From contig JBKOUY010000203.1 in NCBI GenBank assembly GCA_046723645.1, forward strand, positions 1 to 12,999: a stretch of 12,999 bases of DNA. Reading direction: 5' to 3'. A program made the translations under genes and the position numbers. The DNA is from DASQUK01 sp046723645. Its GTDB lineage: Bacteria; Actinomycetota; Acidimicrobiia; Acidimicrobiales; VFJN01. Positions 1 to 5,483 of this stretch are shown here, piece by piece. Positions within the stretch are counted from its first letter, which is position 1. Each line of letters begins with the position of its first letter. Under the pieces are notes generated by a model, which saw nothing but the letters and a program-made list of their open reading frames with translations, was not told the origin of the DNA and made no database searches.

Positions 1-806
1 CGGGTGGGCCGGTCCGGCACGACGACGGTGCCGCCAGAGACGAACGCCGAGATCGCGTTCCAATGGGCTGCGCCGTGCATGAACGGTGCGGCGGGGAGCG
101 TGCGCAGCGATGCGCCGCGGCGTTCCGCCGTGGCCACGAGGTCGGCGTCCGTGCCCTTGACACCGAGGCAGGTCGCCAGGAAGTCGCCCTGCCGCCACAG
201 CACCCCCTTGGGCATGCCGGTCGTGCCACCGGTGTAGAGGATGTAGCGGTCGTCCGGGGACAGCCCGGACGGCTCCAGCGGAGCGGCGGCGGCCAGGGCG
301 GCCTCGTAGTCGATCGCGCCCTCGAGGGGGGCGGTGCCGGAGCCGTCGTCGACCTGGAGGAGCAGGCGGACGCTGGGCAGGTCGGGCAGCACCTCGGCCA
401 GCGTCGGCGCGAACGAGGCGTGGTAGACGATCGCGGCCGCGGCGCTGTCCCGCAGGACGTACGCCAGCTCGCTCGCCACGTAGCGGTAGTTGATGTTGAT
501 CGCCGCGCAGCGGGCCTTCCAGGCGCCCAACATGCCCTCGAGGTACTCCGGGCCGTTGTGGAGGTACAGGGCGACGTGGTCGTGGGGCGACGCCCACGGC
601 TCGCCGGGGCCCGGAACCGGGTCGCCCCGCAGGCCCAGCCCCGCGCCGGCCAGGACCCCGGCCAGGCGGGATGTTCGCTCGGTCACGTCGTGCCAGGTGA
701 GGCGGCGGTTGCCCGCCACCACGCAGTCGCGCTCGGGCACGACCGCAGCGATCGCCCCGTGGAGCGCCGCCACATTGTGATCGCCGGCCGATGCGTCGCC
801 GGTCAC
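1..806 (-). CDS. FadD19-like AMP-forming acyl-CoA synthetase (C-terminus off the left edge)
   Basis: Adenylate-forming enzyme expected to activate a carboxylic acid with ATP and then form the acyl-CoA thioester. About 268 N-terminal residues are visible; the reading frame stays open to the window edge, so the C-terminal lid domain is missing. The AMP-binding P-loop YTGGTTGMPKGV lies at residues 191-202. The region around NINYRYVASEL and the text just after the P-loop resemble actinobacterial FadD19/FadD17-type synthetases, which act on steroid side chains or long acyl groups. That comparison is from memory of the family, and the substrate is unproven. I chose the GTG start at 806 because it overlaps the stop of the upstream thioesterase by 4 bp (GTGA), typical of translational coupling; an in-frame GTG at 773 is the alternative. 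No Shine-Dalgarno sequence is visible. It is the last visible gene of the PPIase-thioesterase-synthetase operon. No signal peptide, so cytosolic. Confidence 0.9.
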   Translation of the reverse strand, partial: MTGDASAGDHNVAALHGAIAAVVPERDCVVAGNRRLTWHDVTERTSRLAGVLAGAGLGLRGDPVPGPGEPWASPHDHVALYLHNGPEYLEGMLGAWKARCAAININYRYVASELAYVLRDSAAAAIVYHASFAPTLAEVLPDLPSVRLLLQVDDGSGTAPLEGAIDYEAALAAAAPLEPSGLSPDDRYILYTGGTTGMPKGVLWRQGDFLATCLGVKGTDADLVATAERRGASLRTLPAAPFMHGAAHWNAISAFVSGGTVVVPDRPT

Positions 807-1609
807 GCGTCGGCGCGCGGCTGCAGCAGCAGGCTCTGCGCCGCCCGCCCCAGCCGCCCCTGCACGTCGTAGACCGCGCTCTCCGCCAGCGCCATGCCCT
901 CGTCGCTGGGAAGGGTGACGGCGTCGAGGCCGATCCACTCGCCCTGCGGCGGACGGGCCAGGTGAAGGGTGAGGTCGGGGTTCACGAAGATCCAGCGGTC
1001 GGGCGGCAGGACCCAGGACACGCCGTTGCCGAAGTCGGCCGCCGCCGCGGCGCGCTGGACGCCGCTCGGCTCCTCGCCGTCGACCACCGGCCGGCGCAGC
1101 CGGAACCAGGCCTTGGCGGGGCCGGGCTGGGCGCCGCCCCCGCCCACGAAGCGCACCTCCATGCCCGTGCGGTGGAAGGCGGGACGGTCGTGGTCCTCGA
1201 AGATGAAGGGGCTGTCGACGCCGGCCTCGGGCCCCGGCTCCAGGAACGACCGGTGCCCCTCGCCGGTGGGGAGCTCGCTGCGGCGGATGGCAACGGCGTG
1301 GGCGCGCACCACCTCGACCTCGAGGTCACCGGCGCTCAGCGAGACGTCGATGCCGACGACCCGGCGGCCGGGCCGGGGCACCGCGACGTCGACCGCCAGG
1401 GTCTCGAGCGGCACCGGCCGCATCAGTTCGATGGTCAGGCGGGACACGGCGAAGCCGGGACCGGCGGTCTGCTCGGCGGCGCGGGCGACGAGCGCGGCCA
1501 CCGCACCCCCATGCTGGTGCCGGGCGTCCCAGGGGCCGCGGGTGTGCTCGGACGGAACGAAGTCGAGGCCGCGGTGGTGGAACAGCGGCTCCTCGGACTC
1601 GCCGGCCAT
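803..1609 (-). CDS. TesB-type double-hotdog acyl-CoA thioesterase
   Basis: Predicted 268-residue acyl-CoA thioesterase that hydrolyses acyl-CoA to free acid and CoA in the cytosol. The N-terminal hotdog contains the conserved HGG of the helix start at residues 33-35. The C-terminal hotdog contains ADFGNGVSW, with Asp192 at the place of the TesB-family catalytic aspartate. It is followed by DLTLHLARPPQGEWIGLDA and a closing GRAAQSLL strand, all typical of the actinobacterial thioesterase-superfamily (4HBT_3 / acyl-CoA thioesterase-like) proteins. ATG at 1609 lies 3 bp after the PPIase stop and there is no obvious ribosome binding site, so translation is probably coupled. The 3' end overlaps the acyl-CoA synthetase start by 4 bp, so a synthetase and a thioesterase of opposite reaction direction are made from one message. 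The acyl substrate is unknown; some members of this family act as non-catalytic or specialised hotdog proteins. Confidence 0.88.
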   Translation of the reverse strand: MAGESEEPLFHHRGLDFVPSEHTRGPWDARHQHGGAVAALVARAAEQTAGPGFAVSRLTIELMRPVPLETLAVDVAVPRPGRRVVGIDVSLSAGDLEVEVVRAHAVAIRRSELPTGEGHRSFLEPGPEAGVDSPFIFEDHDRPAFHRTGMEVRFVGGGGAQPGPAKAWFRLRRPVVDGEEPSGVQRAAAAADFGNGVSWVLPPDRWIFVNPDLTLHLARPPQGEWIGLDAVTLPSDEGMALAESAVYDVQGRLGRAAQSLLLQPRADA

Positions 1610-1612
1610 CGG

Positions 1613-2089
1613 TCAGGTCGCGGGCTGCTCGACCACGGTGACCGAGCGCATGACGTCGCCCTGCCTGATCTGCTGAGCGACGTCGACCCCGGAGGTCACG
1701 TAGCCGAACAGGTTGTACGACTTGGCCAGCTTGGGCCGGCAGTCGTCGATGCAGATGAAGAACTGCGAGCCGTTGGTGTCGGGGCCGGCGTTGGCCATCG
1801 CCACGGCGCCGAGGGTGTACTCGCCCCTGACGGGCTCGTCGGCGAAGCGGTAGCCGGGTCCGCCGCGGCCCGACCCCTCGGGGTCGCCACCCTGGATCAC
1901 GAACTCGGGCACCACGCGGTGGAACGTCAGGTTGTCGTAGAAGCCCTGGCGGGTGAGCGCCACGAAGTTGTTGACGGTGGTGGGCGCCAGCTGCGGGTCC
2001 AGCTCCATCACGATGTCGCCCTTGTCGGTGGCGATCGTGACCTCGTAGGTGGCGTTCTCGTCGATCTCGTGGGCGGGGGGAGCAGCCAT
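1613..2089 (-). CDS. Cyclophilin-type peptidyl-prolyl cis-trans isomerase
   Basis: Cytosolic 158-residue single-domain cyclophilin that catalyses proline cis-trans isomerisation during protein folding. The signature FHRVVPEFVIQGGD is at residues 56-69, with the catalytic arginine at 58 and the matching Phe63 and Gln66. GAVAMANAGPDTNGSQFF and YNLFGYV follow. The positions of the human cyclophilin A Trp121 and His126 are replaced here (region RPKLAKSYNLFGYV), a variant I recall in many bacterial cyclophilins. The frame is open upstream to 2236, but I chose ATG 2089 because the fold begins just after it, a longer form would overlap the divergent gene at 2110, and a TAGGGT -10 box sits 8 nt before this ATG. 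No signal peptide or membrane segment is present. It is the first gene of an operon with the thioesterase and acyl-CoA synthetase; the functional link to acyl-CoA chemistry is unclear and may be only co-transcription. Confidence 0.93.
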   Translation of the reverse strand: MAAPPAHEIDENATYEVTIATDKGDIVMELDPQLAPTTVNNFVALTRQGFYDNLTFHRVVPEFVIQGGDPEGSGRGGPGYRFADEPVRGEYTLGAVAMANAGPDTNGSQFFICIDDCRPKLAKSYNLFGYVTSGVDVAQQIRQGDVMRSVTVVEQPAT

Positions 2090-2096
2090 GGGCGCG

Positions 2097-2103
2097 TACC
2101 CTA
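2097..2103. promoter_or_regulatory. Overlapping divergent -10 boxes for two leaderless genes
   Basis: Only 20 bp separate the start codons of the PPIase (2089, minus) and the TIGR03085-type gene (2110, plus). Within them, TACCCT (2097-2102, plus) lies 7 nt before ATG 2110. On the other strand TAGGGT (complement of 2098-2103) lies 8 nt before ATG 2089. TANNNT about 7 nt ahead of a start codon is the known signature of leaderless transcription in actinobacteria and Deinococcus. No Shine-Dalgarno sequence fits on either side. The two boxes share five base pairs, so RNA polymerase should not be able to melt both at once. The motif is seen; its use as a promoter is inferred. Confidence 0.6.
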
Positions 2104-2109
2104 CCGGCG

Positions 2110-2799
2110 ATGACCGACGGAGCAGGTGACGATCGACCGGCCGGTTCGTCGAACGGACCACCGGACGGCAGACCGCTCGATGCGCGCGAGCGGTCGGAGC
2201 TGTGTGACCTCTTCCTGGTGGTTGGTCCCGACGCACCGACGCTGTGCGAGGGTTGGTCCACGCTGGACCTGGCCGCGCACCTGCTCGTACGCGAGCACGA
2301 CCCCCGGTCCGGGCTGGCGATCCTCGGCGGCGAGCGCTTCGCCAAGCTCGAGCGATCCCTGATGGACAACGCCCGGTCCCAGGGCTACGAGACGCTCGTC
2401 GATCGCCTGCGGGCCGGACCCCCGCTCCTGCCGTGGCGGCTGCCGGTGCTGCGGCAGGTTCTCAACCTGACCGAGTGGTTCGTGCACCACGAGGACGTGC
2501 GGCGGCCCGCAGGCAAGCCGCCGCGGGACGACCGTCCCGACCTCGACGACACGCTGTGGACGATGCTGCGCCGGGCGTCCAGGCTGATGCTGCGGAAGGT
2601 CCGGGGCGCGGGCGTCGCACTCGACGCCCCCGGCTTCGGCGAGGTGCCGGCGCGGGGCCCGGGCCCGAGCGTGCGGCTCACGGGGGGGCCGCAGGAACTG
2701 ACCCTGTACCTCAGCGGTCGCCGCAGCGCAGCGCTGGTCGACATCACCGGTCCCGTCGAGGCCCGGGCCATCGTCGAGAGCGCGCCGCTCGGCTTCTGA
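2110..2799 (+). CDS. TIGR03085-type DinB/MDMPI-fold protein
   Basis: 229-residue protein matching my recollection of the TIGR03085 family, actinobacterial relatives of the DinB-like mycothiol-dependent maleylpyruvate isomerase fold. The diagnostic region is LCEGWSTLDLAAHLLVREH (residues 45-63), with His57 the likely first metal ligand. HHEDVRR follows at 126-132, with His126/His127 as further candidate ligands. A C-terminal segment ending in LTLYLSGRRSAALVDI closes the protein. Family members are thought to bind a divalent metal and may use a low-molecular-weight thiol, but I know of no established reaction for this subgroup. The first 22 residues are rich in Gly, Pro and Asp and look disordered. 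ATG 2110 is the only plausible start in frame and is supported by the TACCCT box 7 nt upstream. It ends 14 bp from the convergent O-methyltransferase, leaving almost no room for a terminator. Confidence 0.85.
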   Translation: MTDGAGDDRPAGSSNGPPDGRPLDARERSELCDLFLVVGPDAPTLCEGWSTLDLAAHLLVREHDPRSGLAILGGERFAKLERSLMDNARSQGYETLVDRLRAGPPLLPWRLPVLRQVLNLTEWFVHHEDVRRPAGKPPRDDRPDLDDTLWTMLRRASRLMLRKVRGAGVALDAPGFGEVPARGPGPSVRLTGGPQELTLYLSGRRSAALVDITGPVEARAIVESAPLGF

Positions 2800-2813
2800 C
2801 TCCGCAGCGATCG

Positions 2814-3479
2814 TCAGCGGCGCCGGGCGACGGTGAGCCCGTCGAACGCAGGGAGGACGACCGCGTCGACCCGCTCGTCCGCGGCCACGCGGTCGTTGAA
2901 CTCGCGGATCGCGCGCAGGTTCTCGTCCTCGTCACCCGCGCCACCGGCCACCCGGCCGGACCACAGGACGTTGTCGGCCAGCAGGAGGCCACCGGTGCGC
3001 ACGCGGGGAGCGAGCTCGTCCCAGTAGTCCCAGTAGCCGCCCTTGTCCGCGTCGATGAAGGCGAGGTCGATTGCGGCCTCCGCCGGCAGCGAGCGGAGGG
3101 TCTCGATCGCCGGCGCGATGCGCAGCTCGATCCGGTCGGCCAGACCGGCGCGCTCCCAGGCCTTGCGCCCGATGGCCGTCCACTCCTCGCTCACGTCGCA
3201 GCACAGCAGCGTGCCGCCGGGCGCGAGGCCACGGGCGATGCACAGCGACGAGTAGCCGGTGAACGTGCCCACCTCGACGGCGCGGCGGGCGCCGACCATC
3301 CGGGCGAACAGCGTGAGCAGCTGGCCCTGGTCGGCCCCGATCTGCATGCTCGCCACCGCGCCCAGGGCGGCCGTCTCCTCCCGTAGGTCGCGGAGCACCG
3401 CGTCCTCCGGCCACGACCCGTGCGCCACGGCGTAGTCGACCAGGTCGCCGGTCACGATCAGTGCCCTGACGTCAGCCAT
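2814..3479 (-). CDS. Class I SAM-dependent O-methyltransferase (caffeoyl-CoA OMT family)
   Basis: 221-residue cytosolic methyltransferase of the metal-dependent PF01596 type, which transfers methyl from S-adenosylmethionine to a catechol-like hydroxyl. The SAM-binding motif I is EVGTFTGYSS at residues 69-78, and an acidic DVSEEW motif follows. FIDADKGGYWDYW starts at 141 (Asp143 is the expected metal ligand), and ADN at 168-170 supplies the second metal ligand pair. Length is normal for bacterial members. The frame is open far upstream through the divergent crotonase, but ATG 3479 fits the family N-terminus and has TAGCGT 8 nt upstream. The natural acceptor cannot be told; bacterial relatives are often promiscuous towards catechols and flavonoids. 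It is divergent from the crotonase gene with 28 bp between starts and convergent with the TIGR03085-type gene. Confidence 0.92.
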   Translation of the reverse strand: MADVRALIVTGDLVDYAVAHGSWPEDAVLRDLREETAALGAVASMQIGADQGQLLTLFARMVGARRAVEVGTFTGYSSLCIARGLAPGGTLLCCDVSEEWTAIGRKAWERAGLADRIELRIAPAIETLRSLPAEAAIDLAFIDADKGGYWDYWDELAPRVRTGGLLLADNVLWSGRVAGGAGDEDENLRAIREFNDRVAADERVDAVVLPAFDGLTVARRR

Positions 3480-3487
3480 CGGCGCCG

Positions 3488-3493
3488 ACGCTA
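3488..3493 (-). promoter_or_regulatory. Candidate -10 box of a leaderless O-methyltransferase transcript
   Basis: On the minus strand TAGCGT (complement of 3488-3493) is followed by 8 nt and then ATG 3479. This is the same spacing and TANNNT form as at the PPIase start. No Shine-Dalgarno sequence is visible. For the divergent crotonase the best match on the plus strand is the weaker CAGAGT (3502-3507), 6 nt before an in-frame GTG at 3514. Confidence 0.5.
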
Positions 3494-3507
3494 CGCCGTG
3501 GCAGAGT

Positions 3508-4368
3508 GTGACCGTGAACGCTCGCGTGACCGTGGCAATCGACCGGGGCGTCGCCGACGTGCGGCTCAACCGGCCCGACAAGCTCAACGCCCTGGACACC
3601 GACATGTTCGTGGCGCTCGTCGAGGCCGGGGCCCGCCTGGCGGCCGACCCGTCGGTGCGCGCCGTGGTGCTTTCGGGCGAGGGTCGTTCGTTCTCCGCGG
3701 GCCTCGACTTCGCGGGCTTCCAGTCGATGGCCGACGGCGGCCAGGGCACGCGCGACGGCGGTGCCGCCGACGGCCCCTCCGCCGGCGGTGATGGCAGCGG
3801 CCTCCGGGCGATCGGCGCCACCGACGGGCGCATCACCCACCTCGGCCAGCAGGCGGCCCACTGCTGGTCCGAGGTTCCGGCCCCCGTGATCGCCGCCCTC
3901 TGGGGACACTGCCTGGGCGGCGGGCTGCAGATCGCACTCGGCGCCGACCTCCGGATCGTCCATCCGGACGCCACGCTCTCGGTGCTGGAGATCCGCTGGG
4001 GCCTGTCGCCAGACATGACCGGAACCGCCACGCTGCCTCGGCTGGTCGGTCCCGACGTCGCCAAGGAGCTCGCCTGGACGGGTCGCTCCGTGAGCGGGGA
4101 GGAGGCGGTGCGCCTCGGCCTTGCGACCCGCGCCAGCGACGCGCCGCTGGAGGACGCCCTGACCCTGGCGCGCGAGATCGCCACCAAGAACCCGCACGCG
4201 ATCCGCGGCATCAAGCGCCTCGTCGAGCAGTCGGGCCGGGTGCCGCTGGCCCAGCAGTACGCCGACGAACGCGAGGTGATCGGATCCCTCGTGAGCACCC
4301 CCAACCAGGTCGAGGCCGTCACCGCCTACTTCGAGCGGCGCGATCCCACCTTCACCGATCCCGGCTGA
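3508..4368 (+). CDS. Crotonase-fold enoyl-CoA hydratase/isomerase family protein
   Basis: 286-residue crotonase-superfamily protein, acting on an acyl-CoA thioester in the cytosol. NRPDKLNALD (residues 21-30) opens the fold. SGEGRSFSAGLDFAG carries the first oxyanion-hole region, and GHCLGGGLQIALGADLRI the second. By alignment to rat enoyl-CoA hydratase, Glu144 is replaced by Gln141 while Glu164 is kept as Glu161 in SVLEIRWG. The text SVLEIRWGLSPDMTG matches a subfamily usually annotated only as crotonase/enoyl-CoA hydratase family, so hydratase activity should not be assumed; isomerase or another reaction is possible. A Gly/Asp-rich insert of roughly 30 residues (about 76-105) separates the two halves and is probably a flexible loop. 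GTG 3508 is given as start, with GTG 3514 (two codons later) nearly equal. No good ribosome binding site is seen. It diverges from the O-methyltransferase; the gene is followed directly by a strong inverted repeat. Confidence 0.9.
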   Translation: MTVNARVTVAIDRGVADVRLNRPDKLNALDTDMFVALVEAGARLAADPSVRAVVLSGEGRSFSAGLDFAGFQSMADGGQGTRDGGAADGPSAGGDGSGLRAIGATDGRITHLGQQAAHCWSEVPAPVIAALWGHCLGGGLQIALGADLRIVHPDATLSVLEIRWGLSPDMTGTATLPRLVGPDVAKELAWTGRSVSGEEAVRLGLATRASDAPLEDALTLAREIATKNPHAIRGIKRLVEQSGRVPLAQQYADEREVIGSLVSTPNQVEAVTAYFERRDPTFTDPG

Positions 4369-4522
4369 GAGGCCGAGCGAACAGGCCCGCACGTGGGCAC
4401 CGAACCGTACGGGATTAGCAGCGTAAGCCCAGGCCTCACAGCTCGGCCTCCGGGCGCCACCGACAACGGTTCGCCGAGATGACGGACCTAGCCGGGCATC
4501 TTCTAAGGCGCTCGAGGGCCAT
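4369..4522 (+). other. Structured convergent intergenic region; candidate terminator or small structured RNA
   Basis: Non-coding 154 bp between the convergent crotonase and toroid-protein genes. Directly after the crotonase stop is GAGGCCGAGC (4369-4378), whose perfect 10-bp reverse complement lies at 4441-4450. The 62 nt inside contain two hairpins: GCCCG/TGGGC with a 4-nt loop (4385-4398), and GGG-A-TTA / TAA-G-CCC with a 6-nt loop (4411-4430). Together these would make a three-way junction closed by the 10-bp stem. Two further hairpins follow: GGCG/CGCC plus CCG/CGG with loop ACAA (4453-4475), and AGATG/CATCT plus CGG/CCG with loop ACCTAG (4477-4501). The G-T pair and A-G mismatch favour the plus strand as the structured one. 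No T-tract is present. It could be a bidirectional terminator region, a 3'-UTR element or a small RNA; I do not recognise a known family. Confidence 0.4.
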
Positions 4523-5419
4523 TCAGCCCGCGAGGCCGTGGGCCCGAAGGATGGTGATCGCCCGCACCGTGGCGTAGCTGCGCCACTCGCGTTCTGCGCC
4601 CGGCGAGGCCGACGCGAAGTCGACGGCCCAGCCGCCATCGGTGCGCTGCTCGCCGGCCAGCTGCTCCAGGTCGGCGGCGACCGCATCGGCCGCGAACTGG
4701 TCCCGCAGCGGCCGCTCCGGCAGGGGCGTGAAGTCGAGCGGGCGGAGCTTCTCGTCGGCCGTCCCGCCCGGCACGGGCAGCGACCCCGAGGGCGGGATGG
4801 CGCCGGCGAGGCGTCGCAACTGATCGGCGGCCTCGGGCCGCCCGTCCACGATGGCGTCGAGGAACCACAGCGCGAAGCGCAACTCCAGAACGAACACCGT
4901 CTCGGGCTTGTCGATCGCCTCGATCCGGTCGAGGCAGTAGCCGGTGGCGTCCGCCAGCCAACGGTGTTCGGCGATCGCGGGATCGTGGCGCCCGGCGCGG
5001 TGGGCGAGGGCGGCTACGGCGCTGGTGATCTGCAGGGACGAGGTGGTCGTGTCGGCTTCGGTCCAGACCGGCGACGAGCCCGCGGGGTCCTCGATCGGCA
5101 GGACGAACGGCAGGCCGCCGTCGGGGCGCGTGGCCGACGCCAGCCAGTCGCACAGCTCGACGGCGTGGGCGGACGTCGCTGGTGCGACCTCCTCGATCAC
5201 CTCGAAGGCGTGGAGGGCCCCCGCCGGATGGCTGCCGGCCGACCGCAGGTCGGGCTCGAGGGACCAGCCGTAGCCGCCGTCCGGGTTGCGGTGCGCGTCC
5301 AGCGCCCGCAGCACACGGTCGGGATCACCGGCGCCCATCACCAGGTCGAGTCGATGGCGGTCGAGCAGGCGGCCCTGGTTCACCAGGAACGCCCTCGCTG
5401 CGTTGATGTCTGCGCTCAT
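4523..5419 (-). CDS. Alpha/alpha-toroid protein (squalene cyclase/prenyltransferase-like repeats)
   Basis: 298-residue all-helical protein with recurring glycine-tryptophan-type turns: HRNPDGGYGW near residue 45, TRPDGGLPF near 105 and RTDGGWAVDF near 270. These resemble the PDGGW repeats of terpene cyclase / prenyltransferase-beta alpha-alpha toroids. It is less than half the length of a true squalene-hopene cyclase, and I see no DXDD acid motif, so cyclase activity is unlikely; similar short proteins in actinobacteria are annotated as hypothetical or prenyltransferase. ATG 5419 is the only sensible start: the frame is open further upstream but overlaps the neighbouring gene and has no start codon close by. 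The gene follows the gamma-glutamyltransferase after 64 bp on the same strand and may share its message. No signal peptide or membrane segment. Function unknown; the fold call is moderately sure. Confidence 0.75.
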   Translation of the reverse strand: MSADINAARAFLVNQGRLLDRHRLDLVMGAGDPDRVLRALDAHRNPDGGYGWSLEPDLRSAGSHPAGALHAFEVIEEVAPATSAHAVELCDWLASATRPDGGLPFVLPIEDPAGSSPVWTEADTTTSSLQITSAVAALAHRAGRHDPAIAEHRWLADATGYCLDRIEAIDKPETVFVLELRFALWFLDAIVDGRPEAADQLRRLAGAIPPSGSLPVPGGTADEKLRPLDFTPLPERPLRDQFAADAVAADLEQLAGEQRTDGGWAVDFASASPGAEREWRSYATVRAITILRAHGLAG

Positions 5420-5463
5420 GGGGTGATCGTGGCCTGCGGGCCCGGTGCCTGTATTGAACGTTT

Positions 5464-5473
5464 CGGACGTCCG
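5464..5473. repeat. 10-bp perfect palindrome in the gap before the toroid gene
   Basis: CGGACGTCCG is its own reverse complement and lies in the 64-bp gap between the GGT stop (5484) and the toroid start (5419). An 8-bp palindrome CGGGCCCG (5437-5444) lies nearby. Either could be an operator or chance in GC-rich DNA. No clear promoter is visible in the gap, although the minus strand has an AT-richer patch around 5450-5462. Confidence 0.25.
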
Positions 5474-5483
5474 CGCGGTGGCT

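Noticed and set aside
63..2113. Long plus-strand open frames over 63-872 and 791-2113
   Set aside because: They are antisense to the acyl-CoA synthetase, thioesterase and cyclophilin, whose motifs are clear. The plus-strand translations are Arg/Gly/Val-rich without any domain, as expected for shadow frames in GC-rich DNA.
3480..4322. N-terminal extension of the O-methyltransferase through the crotonase region
   Set aside because: The extension is the antisense of the crotonase with Ser/Arg/Pro-rich text, while ATG 3479 gives the normal family length and a -10 box.
4411..4450. Possible tRNA-Ser(GCU)-like segment on the minus strand (loop CTGCTAA, near the 10-bp stem)
   Set aside because: The seven-base loop matches a serine anticodon loop, but its flanks do not pair. 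There is no D-arm pairing and no GGTTCGAATCC-type T-arm in the right place.
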